Part shown: positions 15,646 through 24,281 of the stretch, in pieces
Position numbering within the stretch: the first letter of the stretch is position 1
Layout: each line of letters starts with the position of its first letter
Assembly: GCA_963923035.1 (NCBI GenBank)
Contig: CAWUKT010000077.1
Span: forward strand, 1-33,891
Source of the DNA: CAWUKT01 sp963923035
Lineage (GTDB): Bacteria > Bacteroidota > Bacteroidia > J057 > JADKCL01
Direction of reading: 5' to 3'
DNA length: 33,891 nucleotides
Made by a program: the position numbers and the translations under genes
Notes under the pieces: model-generated
Database searches by the model: none
Told to the model about the DNA's origin: nothing
What the model saw: the letters and a program-made list of their open reading frames with translations, nothing else

Positions 15646-18330
15646 TCAATTGCTGAAGCTCGCGAGGTTCTCGCGCAACATCTTCAACTTGGCCTCCGCA
15701 TCCGACTTTTTCTTGCGTTCGAGATCGACGACATTGGCCGGTGCGTTCTGGACAAAGCGCTCATTGGAGAGTTTTTTGTCCACTTTCACTAAGAAGCCTT
15801 CCGTGTACTCAATTTCTTTCTTCAACTTCTCAATCTCTGCGGCAACGTCGATCTCCGGCAGAGGAATATAAAATTCCGTGGTGCGGACCTGGGTACTTCC
15901 CGCGCCTTCCGGCGCTGCATCCGCAAATTCAATCTGGCTCGTATTCAGGAAGTTTTCCAGAATCCCCCGGTACGCATTGAACAGGTCCGGCTTCGTTGTA
16001 TTGATGTACAATTCAATCTGGTCCTTGTTCTTCAGTTCGTACTTGGCGCGGAAGGCCCGGATTTCCGTGACGACTTCCTGGATGAACTCAAACTCATCCA
16101 GTTTGGCCTGGTCGATCAGCTCGGTCTTCGGTGCCACGAGTTGCGTCATCATCAGCGCATCTTTTTCGTCCCGCTCCCGCAATTGGTGCCAAACCTCTTC
16201 GGTGAGGAAGGGAATGAAGGGGTGGGCGATCTGGCAAATGACTTCGAAGTGCTGGATCAACTGTTCCAATGCGTCCTTGCCAATGGCTTCGCCGCGGTCA
16301 GGCTTCATGAGTTCGAGGAACCAGGAGCAGAATTCGGTCCAGGTGAGCTTGTAGACCATCATCAGCGCATCGGAGATGCGGAATTTGCTGAAGTGGTCTT
16401 CGAGTTCCACTTTGGCGGCCTCGATCCGGTTCCCAATCCAATCCATGGCAATCTGCTGCTTCTCGGTCGTGGCCCGTTCGTCGACCTCCCAGCCTTTGAT
16501 GAGCCGCAGGGCATTCCAAATCTTGTTCAGGAAGTTTCGGCCCTGCTCACAGAGCTTGGATTGCAGCCCCTCCTTCTCAAGGTTGAGGGGCGTATCGAAC
16601 TTGAGGTCATTCCCGGCGGGAGAACTCAACAGGATACCCACTCGGACCCCATCCGCGCCGTACAGGTCCATGAGGGCCAGGGCGTCGGGGCTATTTCCGA
16701 GCGACTTACTCATCTTGCGTCCCTTCTCATCCCGGATCAATCCGGTGAGGTAGACATTTTGGAAGGGGCGTTGATCTTCGTACTCGTATCCGGCGATGAT
16801 CATCCGGGCGACCCAGAAGAACAGGATGTCCGGGCCGGTCACGAGGTCGTTGGTGGGGTAGTAATACTCCACTTCCTTGTTGCCGGGATCGGTGATGCCG
16901 CTGAATACCTGGAAGGGCCACAACCAGCTGGAGAACCAGGTGTCGAGGACATCCGGGTCTTGGTAGAGGTCGTCGGCGTTCAGGTCCTGTCCGGTGGCCG
17001 CCCGGGCCTTTTCGAGGGCTTCCTCCGCGGACGGGGCGACGAAGTACTGGCGTTGGTTTTCGTCCAGGCTCTTTTCGCTTTCCAGGAAATAGGCGGGAAT
17101 CTGCTGGCCCCACCACAGCTGCCGGGAGATACACCAATCCTTGATGTTCTCCATCCAGTGGCGGTAGGTATTCTTGAATTTGGACGGGATCAGCTGGACT
17201 TCGTCGTCCATGACGGCTTTGTAGGCCGGCTTGGAGAAATCGCCCATGCGGACCCACCACTGCAGGGACAGGCGGGGCTCGATGATGGCATCGGTCCGCT
17301 CAGAATGGCCGACGCTGTTGGTATAGTTTTCGGTGTCGACGAGGTTGCCGGATGCCTTGAGGTCCTTGGAAATCTTCTTCCGGACGACGAAGCGGTCCTC
17401 GCCGATATAAAGTTGGGCGGCCTCGCTCATGGTTCCATCGGCGTTCAGGACGTCGATGGTCTCGAGGTTGTGGCGCTGGCCAATTTCGTAATCGTTGACG
17501 TCGTGGGCGGGGGTGACCTTCAGGCAGCCGGTTCCAAATTCGCGGTCGACGTAGTCGTCGGCGATGATGGGAATGGCCCGCCCAATGAGGGGGACCAGGG
17601 CCTTTTTGCCCACGAGGTGCTGGTAGCGTTCATCGTCGGGATGGACGCTGATCGCAGTGTCCCCGAGAATGGTCTCGGGACGCGTCGTGGCAATGGTGAC
17701 GTATTCGTCGCTGCCTTCGATCTGGTAGCGGACGTGGTAGAGGAGGCCTTGTTTCTCCTTGTAAATCACCTCCTCGTCGCTGAGGGCGGTCAATCCGACC
17801 GGGTCCCAGTTGACCATGCGGAGGTCGCGGTAGATGAAGCCTTTCTCGTAGAGGTCGCAGAAAACCTGGATGACGGCCTTGTAGTAGTCGTCGTCCATCG
17901 TGAAGCGGGTGCGGTCCCAATCGCAGGAGGCTCCGAGCTTGCGGAGCTGCTTGAGGATGATGCCGCCGTATTTTTCCTTCCATTCGAAGGCATGGCCCAG
18001 GAATTCGTCCCGGGTGAGGTCCGATTTCTTGATGCCTTGCTCCCGCAACATCTTGACGACCTTGGCCTCCGTGGCGATGGAGGCGTGGTCCATACCCGGA
18101 ACCCAGAGGGCGTTGTAGCCTTCCAGCCGCTTGCGACGGATGAGGATGTCTTGGATCGTGTTGTTGAGCATGTGGCCCATGTGCAGCACGCCCGTCACAT
18201 TGGGGGGAGGAATGACGATGGTGTAGGGCTCGCGTTCGTCGGGAACGGAGCGGAAAAAGCCGTTGGACTCCCAGAATTCGTACCAGCGTGATTCGCTTTC
18301 CGAAGGGTCATATTTGGGTGCGATGCTCAT
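15646..18330 (-). CDS. valS: Valine--tRNA ligase
   Basis: 894 residues, normal length for ValRS. This cytoplasmic class I synthetase attaches valine to tRNA-Val and edits mischarged threonine. The HIGH-type motif is HMGH at 50-53 within PPPNVTGVLHMGH, and the KMSKS signature lies at 539-543 (GRKMSKSLGN). Between them is the CP1 editing domain (about 180-390, including ATTRPETILGDTA). The C-terminus (about 830-894) is a Lys/Glu-rich coiled coil, the tRNA arm found in ValRS. ATG 18330 gives MSIAPKYDPSESESRWYEFW, a typical beginning. It is transcribed alone or after the YajQ-family gene (147 bases upstream). The long frame on the opposite strand at 16141-18291 is a shadow. Confidence 0.97.
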   Translation of the reverse strand: MSIAPKYDPSESESRWYEFWESNGFFRSVPDEREPYTIVIPPPNVTGVLHMGHMLNNTIQDILIRRKRLEGYNALWVPGMDHASIATEAKVVKMLREQGIKKSDLTRDEFLGHAFEWKEKYGGIILKQLRKLGASCDWDRTRFTMDDDYYKAVIQVFCDLYEKGFIYRDLRMVNWDPVGLTALSDEEVIYKEKQGLLYHVRYQIEGSDEYVTIATTRPETILGDTAISVHPDDERYQHLVGKKALVPLIGRAIPIIADDYVDREFGTGCLKVTPAHDVNDYEIGQRHNLETIDVLNADGTMSEAAQLYIGEDRFVVRKKISKDLKASGNLVDTENYTNSVGHSERTDAIIEPRLSLQWWVRMGDFSKPAYKAVMDDEVQLIPSKFKNTYRHWMENIKDWCISRQLWWGQQIPAYFLESEKSLDENQRQYFVAPSAEEALEKARAATGQDLNADDLYQDPDVLDTWFSSWLWPFQVFSGITDPGNKEVEYYYPTNDLVTGPDILFFWVARMIIAGYEYEDQRPFQNVYLTGLIRDEKGRKMSKSLGNSPDALALMDLYGADGVRVGILLSSPAGNDLKFDTPLNLEKEGLQSKLCEQGRNFLNKIWNALRLIKGWEVDERATTEKQQIAMDWIGNRIEAAKVELEDHFSKFRISDALMMVYKLTWTEFCSWFLELMKPDRGEAIGKDALEQLIQHFEVICQIAHPFIPFLTEEVWHQLRERDEKDALMMTQLVAPKTELIDQAKLDEFEFIQEVVTEIRAFRAKYELKNKDQIELYINTTKPDLFNAYRGILENFLNTSQIEFADAAPEGAGSTQVRTTEFYIPLPEIDVAAEIEKLKKEIEYTEGFLVKVDKKLSNERFVQNAPANVVDLERKKKSDAEAKLKMLRENLASFSN

Positions 18331-18477
18331 GGTAATGGTTTATTTTTCAGGGCGCAATTTATGGATCGTAGGCCGAAAGTAGAGGCCCAAATTGGAATAA
18401 AATGGGAAAAATCGGCTGGAGTATACGATGTTACCCAGGCCAGAAATACGAACAAGATTTGAAATGGTTTCCGGAGA

Positions 18478-18969
18478 CTATTTTTTCATGTTCACGAACT
18501 GCAAGGGCAGTCCGAGATCGCTGCTCCGCAGCAAGGCCATGACCGACTGCAAGTCGTCGATTTTCTTGCCCGTCACCCGCAGTTTGTCGTCCATGATCTG
18601 AGCCTGGACCTTCATTTTGCTGCCTTTGATCAGCTTCACCATCTTTTTTCCTGTGTCCCGGTCAATCCCGCTTTTCACCATGATCTCTTTACGAACCATA
18701 TTGCCAGAAGCATAGTGTTCCTTGCTGGCATCCAAGGCACTGGGATCGATCTTTTGCTTGAGCAGTTTACTGATCAGGGCTTCCTCGATCTGCCGTACCT
18801 TCATGTCGCTTTCGGTGAGGATGCTGATCAAATGGGTCTTTTTGTCCAGCTCAATTTGGGTCTTGGAACCGTTGAAGTCGTAACGGTTCAGAATCTCCTT
18901 CTTCAGGTTGTTGACGGCATTGTCTAAACTCTGGTCGTCAACCTTGCTTTCTACATCAAATGAGGCCAT
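18478..18969 (-). CDS. YajQ family nucleotide-binding protein (DUF520)
   Basis: 163 residues, full length for this family. It begins MASFDVESKVDDQSLDNAVN and contains NRYDFNGSKTQIEL (about 28-41), both hallmark segments of YajQ; the C-terminus LRSSDLGLPLQFVN is also typical. It should form two ferredoxin-like domains. Family members bind nucleotides, and a Xanthomonas homologue binds cyclic di-GMP and acts as a transcription co-regulator; whether that holds in this organism is unknown. It is cytoplasmic. It is divergent from the LytTR gene across a 133-base AT-rich gap and sits upstream of valS on the same strand. Confidence 0.93.
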   Translation of the reverse strand: MASFDVESKVDDQSLDNAVNNLKKEILNRYDFNGSKTQIELDKKTHLISILTESDMKVRQIEEALISKLLKQKIDPSALDASKEHYASGNMVRKEIMVKSGIDRDTGKKMVKLIKGSKMKVQAQIMDDKLRVTGKKIDDLQSVMALLRSSDLGLPLQFVNMKK

Positions 18970-19102
18970 GAATTGTCTTTTTGTGCAAATTCCTTTTATT
19001 TTTTCAAAAAGACAACGCTGCCCTGTTGATGCACCACTTTTGGCAGTCCATTATTGTTTTACAGTGTTACTTTTTGGGGAAAAGTGAAAAAGAGAAATTC
19101 GG

Positions 19103-19975
19103 ATGAATCCCCAAATTGAAGAAGAGAATTTTGGCGTACCACCAATCAACCTAAAGGAGATGATTAGAGCAGTTATCATCCAGTCACTGCATTCAGGCGG
19201 AGGATTTCTGAATTGTGACTTGAGTAGTTTTCCATCCTTGCACATTGTTGGCCAGGCAAATAGTGTTCTGAGAGGAATTGAGGTCATCCGGGATGCCCAA
19301 CCGGATTTGGTTCTGTTGGATGTGGATTTTCCTGGAGAATCTGCCTTTACTGTATTTGAAGCCACCCAGGACCTCAAATTCGAAAAGATCATTCTGAGCG
19401 AACAATCCCGCTACCTGTTCAAAGCGTTCCGGTTCGATGTCTTCGAGTATTTGCTCAAGCCACTCGTCCCTCGTGTTTTGGACTCTTGCTTGAAGCGACT
19501 TCAAAGCGAGCGGGGAGAATTGCAGATCCAGCGGATGTACCAGAAGAAGTTCCTCCAGGAACTGAACATCGATTATGCCGTGTTCAGCACGGCAGAAAAG
19601 GAGCGACTGGTTTCTGTCCGTCGTCTCGTACGGGTGGAAGCCACCGATGAAGGAGCCATTGTGATCCTGGACAATGGAGAGCGCTTCACCACGCAACAAT
19701 CCTTCCGCCAGGTCCGGAAAAAGTTGCGTCACTCTGGGATGTTTGTCCTCGACCGCCAACATTTGATCCGCCTCCGCTCCGAAATCGAAATCATTCCCGG
19801 TCCCCACGGAACCTTGTGCCAGCTCGTCGACGGAGCTTGCCTGGAAGTACCGACCGAAAAAGTGGACGCGTTGCGTGCCGAAATGGACGCCTTGATGCCC
19901 GAAGCCGAGCCCACCTTCAATCTGATGAAGCCGCCCCGCCACGATCGGCCCGGCAAGAGCTTCGATATTACCTGA
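19103..19975 (+). CDS. LytTR family response regulator with a degenerate receiver domain
   Basis: 290 residues: receiver-like domain (about 20-135) and LytTR DNA-binding domain (about 165-262, with FVLDRQHLIRL in its core). The phosphoacceptor Asp is present (D73 in LLDVDFP), as are S99 and K119-P120. The acidic pair that binds Mg2+ in true receivers is replaced by Q27-S28 (AVIIQSL instead of AVIIDDE). Phosphorylation is therefore doubtful, and it may be a pseudo-receiver regulator. No histidine kinase gene adjoins it, which is unusual for this class. ATG 19160 (MIRAVII), just after AAAGGAG, is an alternative start that would drop 19 residues. It ends at a clear U-tailed terminator. Confidence 0.85.
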   Translation: MNPQIEEENFGVPPINLKEMIRAVIIQSLHSGGGFLNCDLSSFPSLHIVGQANSVLRGIEVIRDAQPDLVLLDVDFPGESAFTVFEATQDLKFEKIILSEQSRYLFKAFRFDVFEYLLKPLVPRVLDSCLKRLQSERGELQIQRMYQKKFLQELNIDYAVFSTAEKERLVSVRRLVRVEATDEGAIVILDNGERFTTQQSFRQVRKKLRHSGMFVLDRQHLIRLRSEIEIIPGPHGTLCQLVDGACLEVPTEKVDALRAEMDALMPEAEPTFNLMKPPRHDRPGKSFDIT

Positions 19976-20031
19976 ATAACCAGCTTTTTAAAATAGAAAA
20001 GGACGTTTATCGCCCAAACCACCATCTCATC

Positions 20032-20062
20032 ACCCGGAACACCAGTTCCGGGTTCTTTTTTG
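20032..20062 (+). terminator. Rho-independent terminator after the LytTR gene
   Basis: A 9-bp stem (ACCCGGAAC at 20032-20040 with GTTCCGGGT at 20045-20053), tetraloop ACCA, followed by TCTTTTTT. It is a textbook terminator on the + strand. Confidence 0.9.
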
Positions 20063-20137
20063 GCACGATGATTGGAAGGTATAGGGCGTAGTTAAAACTA
20101 ATCGTTCTTTCCTTGGAATTGTTCTCCTTAGCAGGAT

Positions 20138-20176
20138 TGCCCCGGTTCCCTTAACAAGAGACCGGGGCATTTTTTT
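20138..20176 (+). terminator. Second U-tailed terminator with no annotated gene before it
   Basis: TGCCCCGGT at 20138-20146 pairs with ACCGGGGCA at 20161-20169, followed by seven T. By orientation it belongs to + strand transcription, but the LytTR gene already has its own terminator about 80 bases earlier. It could also act on the minus strand for the converging DUF1028 gene, or end a short RNA encoded in 20063-20176. Confidence 0.75.
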
Positions 20177-20195
20177 GTCCTGAATTTTTCTTGAA

Positions 20196-21209
20196 TTACC
20201 AGACCAATACTGGTCCTCTTCCCTTCAACTGTTCATTTTCCCGCACCTCGACCCAATAAATTCCCCGTCCCAATCCTTCCACCGAAACCTGCGCCGCTTC
20301 CTGGACCTCCGTCCAGCGTTGTTGCCGGACCAATTTCCCCATCGCATCGAACACATAAATCTCCCGGGCATCCAAGCCGGGAAGGTCCGCCCCAATCCGA
20401 ACCCATTCCTGAGCCGGATTCGGGAACAAGGAGAGCTGCGTGACCGCGGGCTCGGGAAGTCCATTGGCGGTCTTGAACGCGTCGAATTTGATCTGAAGGG
20501 AATCGATGGGATCGAAGCCGGGTGCGTAGGTGGGGACATTGAGGTCCAACCAAAGGTTCTGCGGATCATCCCCCGGGCGCGCGACGCGGATAAAGGCGCT
20601 GCGGGCCGAGACGCCATCCGAAAGGCAACGAGAATCCGCGCCGGGAACATTGGCGCCTTGCAAGGCCGCCATGAGCTTGTCGCACAGAGGTCCGGGCGTG
20701 TTCAGAAAGCCCGCCTCCATTGAATCGATGATGCTCAGGTTCAGGAGGATATTGCCCTGGATCGCGTAGTTGGGGCCGGTCACATGACCGGCCGCATTCA
20801 GCGCATTGGAGCCCGTGAAACCGGCGCTCTCTGGCATGCCCAAGGTATCCAGCGTGATGATGCCGTATTGCCGGCTAGAAGTATCGCCCGCTCCGCAGGC
20901 ATCAAAGGTGAGCAGGTTGCTCAGCACATCCGACGCCGGCTTGCCCGATTGAATTTCGTTGGCACCGGACTGGCCATTGATATTGGGCAGGCAGACCGTC
21001 GCCTGGGAATTGATGGCGCCCTGGTCTGGCACGACGAAGGAAATGATGATGGCCCCGCCGCAGCCACCGCAATCGCCCGAGGTCAGGCAGGTCGCGCCCG
21101 CCGAGCCGACTTCTCCGGTCACGGGGTCCGTGGCGACGATGGAAAAGGTATGTTGGGCGGAAAGGGACAGTGGTAACAGCAACAGGAGGAACAGGGCGAA
21201 TCGATTCAT
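20196..21209 (-). CDS. DUF1028 (Ntn-hydrolase-like) secreted protein with T9SS type A sorting domain
   Basis: 337 residues from ATG 21209 (MNRFALFLLL); an upstream start at 21302 would hide the signal peptide. After the signal peptide (1-17, ending LSA) comes a DUF1028 domain (about 18-240): HTFSIVATDPVTGEVGSAGA is its hallmark start, with VPDQGAINSQA following. DUF1028 proteins resemble Ntn-fold hydrolases, but their reaction is not established. The last 80 residues (LSLFPNPAQEWVRI to the end) are a type A sorting domain, giving export by T9SS. Several cysteines at 48-60 (SGDCGGCGG) could form disulfides outside the cell. It is a single gene between terminators; its partner molecules are unknown. 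Confidence 0.85.
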   Translation of the reverse strand: MNRFALFLLLLLPLSLSAQHTFSIVATDPVTGEVGSAGATCLTSGDCGGCGGAIIISFVVPDQGAINSQATVCLPNINGQSGANEIQSGKPASDVLSNLLTFDACGAGDTSSRQYGIITLDTLGMPESAGFTGSNALNAAGHVTGPNYAIQGNILLNLSIIDSMEAGFLNTPGPLCDKLMAALQGANVPGADSRCLSDGVSARSAFIRVARPGDDPQNLWLDLNVPTYAPGFDPIDSLQIKFDAFKTANGLPEPAVTQLSLFPNPAQEWVRIGADLPGLDAREIYVFDAMGKLVRQQRWTEVQEAAQVSVEGLGRGIYWVEVRENEQLKGRGPVLVW

Positions 21210-21264
21210 GGTACTTTTTGAGGGAAAATACGCAATTCCGAGGAAGGAGAGAGGGGGAAGCACG

Positions 21265-21287
21265 AAAAAGACCCCGCGTGAGCGGGG
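21265..21287 (-). terminator. Rho-independent terminator downstream of the DUF2914 gene
   Basis: CCCCGC at 21272-21277 pairs with GCGGGG at 21282-21287 across a GTGA loop (TCAC on the minus strand). On the minus strand it is followed by a run of five T. It lies 120 bases past the DUF2914 stop codon. Confidence 0.75.
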
Positions 21288-21407
21288 CCTCGGGGTTGCC
21301 ATCCGAAAAATAAGTGGATTGTTGTTGGTAATCGAAACGGTTGTTTGTCGGTAGTGCGGATGGCGATCAAAAAAACGCTATCAAATCAGGTGTCAGTTTG
21401 CCGCCTA

Positions 21408-21902
21408 TCAATCAATGGTAAATGCAATCGTATCGAGGACATCGCCCTGGCTGTTTTGGATTTCCACGGTCCAATCGCCAGTCATGCGGGAAGTAATCGT
21501 TTTATAGCTGCGGGTCCGGTAAGCTGGGCCCTTCACGGTCAGTTCGACCGTGCTGATGGTCTTGTCGTTGTGCTTCCACACGTGGCGGACAGTCTCGGAG
21601 GTGCCCGCCGCGAGTTCGAGCTTCGAGTAGCAGTAGACCCGTCCAACGTCTTTGCTGAAGCTGCTGGAAGTGCCGACCGGCTCGCGGTTCTCGATGGAGC
21701 TGCACACAACCGCTTTCATCACAGTCACTTCCTGCTCGATGGGAGCGACCCACATGCCGTCCACGGGCATGACATAGGCGAGGGAAGCCGGTTCAGTGGG
21801 GAAGTTGGTCGGACTGGCCTTGGCAATTTGGACGACCAGGCAGAGGCCCAGGGTGAAGGTGAGGACTAAGGTGCCGGAGAAAAGGATCTTGATCGGGTTC
21901 AT
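21408..21902 (-). CDS. DUF2914 domain-containing protein
   Basis: 164 residues with an N-terminal hydrophobic segment (about 6-28, uncleaved anchor or signal peptide) and a DUF2914 domain (about 60-164). The domain shows the usual order: VVCSSIENREPVG, VGRVYCYSKL, VRHVWKHNDK, YRTRSYKTI and GDWTVEIQNSQGDVL. It is probably anchored facing the periplasm. The function of DUF2914 is not established, and no catalytic residues are obvious. It is a single gene, divergent from the alpha/beta hydrolase across a purine-rich 255-base gap, with its own downstream terminator. Confidence 0.85.
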   Translation of the reverse strand: MNPIKILFSGTLVLTFTLGLCLVVQIAKASPTNFPTEPASLAYVMPVDGMWVAPIEQEVTVMKAVVCSSIENREPVGTSSSFSKDVGRVYCYSKLELAAGTSETVRHVWKHNDKTISTVELTVKGPAYRTRSYKTITSRMTGDWTVEIQNSQGDVLDTIAFTID

Positions 21903-22157
21903 AGTTATAAGGTTTTGAGATTCGGAATTTGGTTACAGTTATAGTTACGCCGGGGGGGAGCTGGGTTTTTGAGGAAATGGGACAATGGGTTGTGGAAATG
22001 GGCCAATATGGAGAAAAAGGAAATTTTTGCTGGAGGAGAAGGGGAAATGGAGGAAGAAAATGGGAATGGAGGCGGTAGAATGGGGAAGGGAAAAAGAAAT
22101 CGCAATTGCGGTGCGTGCCCCCTTGAAACTTAAAGGTAGGTGGGTGAATTTCGCGGC

Positions 22158-22934
22158 ATGGAGTTGAATTACAAATCAATGGGAGAGGGGCCGGCGCTGG
22201 TCATTTTGCACGGCCTCTTTGGATCGCTGGACAATTGGCAGACCCTGGCGCGGCGTTACGCCGAGCATTTCTCCGTGTTCATCGTCGATCAACGCAACCA
22301 CGGCAAGTCCCCGCATTCAAATGATCCCTTCAACTACCCCCAACTCGCCCAGGACCTCTACGAGTTCCTGGACCAACAAGGCATCTACGAGGCCCATCTC
22401 CTCGGCCACTCGATGGGCGGCAAGACCGTCATGCAATTCGCAGCCGAACACGAAGACCTCATCGACAAGATGGTCGTCGCCGACATGGGCATCCGCCAAT
22501 ATGGGCCCCACCACACCCTCATCCTCGAGACCCTGGACGCCTTTCCATTTGCGGACATCCACGACCGCAAAGCCGCCGAAGCCTGGCTGGCCCCCCGTAT
22601 CACCGACTTTGGCGTCCGCCAATTCCTCCTCAAAAACCTCCTCCGCGACAGCAAAGGGGCCCACGAATTCCGCTGGAAATTCAATTTCCCCACCCTCCAA
22701 CGCGACTACGACGAAATCCTGAAGGCTGTCGAATCCGATTACCAAATCCAGACGCCGACCCTGTTCATCTCGGGCGGCCAATCCAATTACGTCCGGCCCG
22801 AAGACCACGACGATATCCGCGTCCTCTTCCCCAATGCTGCCTTTGACAGCATCCCCGAAGCTGGCCACTGGCTCCACGCCGAGCGGCCCCAGGAATTCCT
22901 CCAGCAGACGCTGGCATTCTTGCTGGACAACTAA
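22158..22934 (+). CDS. Alpha/beta hydrolase (YbfF-like esterase)
   Basis: 258 residues from ATG 22158 (MELNYKSMGEG); a GTG at 22140 would add six. The fold signature is complete: HGLFGSLDNW (18-27, oxyanion region), DQRNHGKSPH (44-53), nucleophile elbow G83-H84-S85-M86-G87, D109 (VVADMG) and the catalytic histidine H237 (EAGHWLH). The DQRNHGxS and VADMG motifs match the YbfF type of short-chain acyl esterase. It has no signal peptide and so is cytoplasmic. Substrate unknown. Its stop codon lies three bases from the stop of the convergent VOC gene, with no terminator between. Confidence 0.88.
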   Translation: MELNYKSMGEGPALVILHGLFGSLDNWQTLARRYAEHFSVFIVDQRNHGKSPHSNDPFNYPQLAQDLYEFLDQQGIYEAHLLGHSMGGKTVMQFAAEHEDLIDKMVVADMGIRQYGPHHTLILETLDAFPFADIHDRKAAEAWLAPRITDFGVRQFLLKNLLRDSKGAHEFRWKFNFPTLQRDYDEILKAVESDYQIQTPTLFISGGQSNYVRPEDHDDIRVLFPNAAFDSIPEAGHWLHAERPQEFLQQTLAFLLDN

Positions 22935-22937
22935 GGT

Positions 22938-23369
22938 TTACTTCGCAAACAATTGGGAAAGGTCCCGGAACGCCTTGAATTCAAGCGCATTGCCCGAAGG
23001 ATCGTGGAAGAACATGGTCGCTTGTTCGCCGGGTTGCCCCTTGAACCGGATATACGGCTCGATCACAAATGAAATATGCGCGGCCCGCAGACGCTCGGCC
23101 AACGCTTCCCAATCTTCCAGCGTCAGCACCACCCCAAAATGGGGGATGGGAACCGCGTGGCCATCGACAGCATTGGAGTGGGCATCGGCCTCGAACGGCA
23201 CCATTCCTTCTTTGACGTGGGTGACGAGTTGGTGGCCATAGAGGTCAAAGTCAATCCATTGGGTGTCGCTGCGGCCCTCGGGGCAGCCGAGGAGGCCTCC
23301 ATAGAAGGCGCGGGCAGCGTCGAGGTCGTGGACCGGAATGGCGAGGTGGAAGGGGCGAATGGAATCCAT
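22938..23369 (-). CDS. VOC superfamily (glyoxalase/bleomycin resistance-type) protein
   Basis: 143 residues from ATG 23369 (MDSIRPFHLAIPV); the frame extends to 23405 but the extra 12 residues look like non-coding sequence. It shows the paired beta-alpha-beta-beta-beta pattern: FHLAIPVHDLDAARAFYGGLLG at the start and FFHDPSGNALEFKAF at the end. The likely metal residues are H8 and the Glu of ALEFK. Members are dioxygenases, isomerases or binding proteins, and the substrate cannot be read here. The gene faces the UspA gene (divergent, 99 bases). Confidence 0.85.
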   Translation of the reverse strand: MDSIRPFHLAIPVHDLDAARAFYGGLLGCPEGRSDTQWIDFDLYGHQLVTHVKEGMVPFEADAHSNAVDGHAVPIPHFGVVLTLEDWEALAERLRAAHISFVIEPYIRFKGQPGEQATMFFHDPSGNALEFKAFRDLSQLFAK

Positions 23370-23417
23370 GACGAAAATTAGGAAAAGTGGAGATTTTAAT
23401 GACATTCCATCCTGATT

Positions 23418-23448
23418 TTTACAATGCCGCCGCTTTTGTCTAATTTTG
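23418..23448 (+). promoter_or_regulatory. Candidate Bacteroidota-type promoter of the universal stress gene
   Basis: TAATTTTG at 23441-23448 matches the -7 consensus TAnnTTTG exactly. TTTA at 23418-23421 lies 19 bases upstream, close to the TTTG/TTG -33 element at its usual spacing. The start codon follows 20 bases after the -7 box, so the leader would be short. Confidence 0.5.
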
Positions 23449-23468
23449 AATCAAAGCAATACCCACCC

Positions 23469-24281
23469 ATGAAATACCTCGTCCCCACCGACTACTCCGC
23501 CAACGCCCAGGATGCCCTCCAATACGCTTTGGACATGGCCCGTCTTTCCAACGCTGAGGTCCACGTCCTGTCGGTATTGTCATTTCCCCCCAGTACGGCG
23601 GGAACCACCGGTTCGCTGGCCATCCGGATGAAGGAGGACGCCCAGGCCAAGATGGAGGAGGTGCTGAAATTCTGTGAGGAACAGTCCTTTGAAGTCCATC
23701 CTTCGATTCGGGAAGGTGGCGTGGTGCCGACGGTCCTCAACATGGTGGAAGAAGTGGAACCCGATTTGATCATCATGGGAACCAAGGGAAGTTCCAGCAT
23801 TGACAGCGTCGTGCTGGGATCGGTTGCGTCAAAGATCATTCAGAAGAGTCCGGTACCGGTACTGGCCATTCCCAATGGCTCGAAGTTCGAAGGCCTGACC
23901 AAGATTACCTACGCGAGTGACCTCCAAAAAGGCGGTCCCATCATCGCCAACAAAATCCTTGACCTCACCGAAGGCTTCAAAAGCCGCGTGGATGTCGTCC
24001 ATATTTTCCCCGTCAAAGCCGCCCCGCCCTATATCCAATTGGATTTGTTGCGGAAGGAAATCAAGGCCGACGAGCGGGAACGCAAGGTCAAGTACCACCT
24101 CCACCGCAATGACGATATCCAGGAAGGCCTGATGAATTTCATGGATGCTTCCGAGTCCCAATTGTTGGCGATGGTGACGAAGAAAAGAAACCTTTTCCGC
24201 AAATTCATCGATCCGAGCCTGACCCGTCGGGTCGCGATGGATGTCCACATGCCCCTCCTGACCTTCCAGGTCGTCGAATAA
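23469..24281 (+). CDS. Universal stress protein (UspA family), two-domain
   Basis: 270 residues from ATG 23469 (MKYLVPTDYS); an upstream start at 23424 is not supported. Domain 1 (1-137) is a classic Usp fold with the ATP-binding pattern G104-x2-G107-x9-G117-S118 (GTKGSSSIDSVVLGS) and the strand VPVLAIP. Domain 2 (about 145-270) begins ITYASDLQKGG and looks Usp-like but has lost the glycine motif, having RKFIDPSLTRRVAM at that place. Such tandem Usps are stress-linked nucleotide-binding proteins of the cytoplasm. A good -33/-7 promoter candidate sits just upstream. It ends back to back with the ankyrin gene (stop codons adjacent). Confidence 0.88.
   Translation: MKYLVPTDYSANAQDALQYALDMARLSNAEVHVLSVLSFPPSTAGTTGSLAIRMKEDAQAKMEEVLKFCEEQSFEVHPSIREGGVVPTVLNMVEEVEPDLIIMGTKGSSSIDSVVLGSVASKIIQKSPVPVLAIPNGSKFEGLTKITYASDLQKGGPIIANKILDLTEGFKSRVDVVHIFPVKAAPPYIQLDLLRKEIKADERERKVKYHLHRNDDIQEGLMNFMDASESQLLAMVTKKRNLFRKFIDPSLTRRVAMDVHMPLLTFQVVE

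Noticed and set aside
16141..18291. 716-codon open frame on the + strand opposite valS
   Set aside because: It is the antisense shadow of a clear valS gene; such frames are common opposite GC-rich genes, and the product has no domain.
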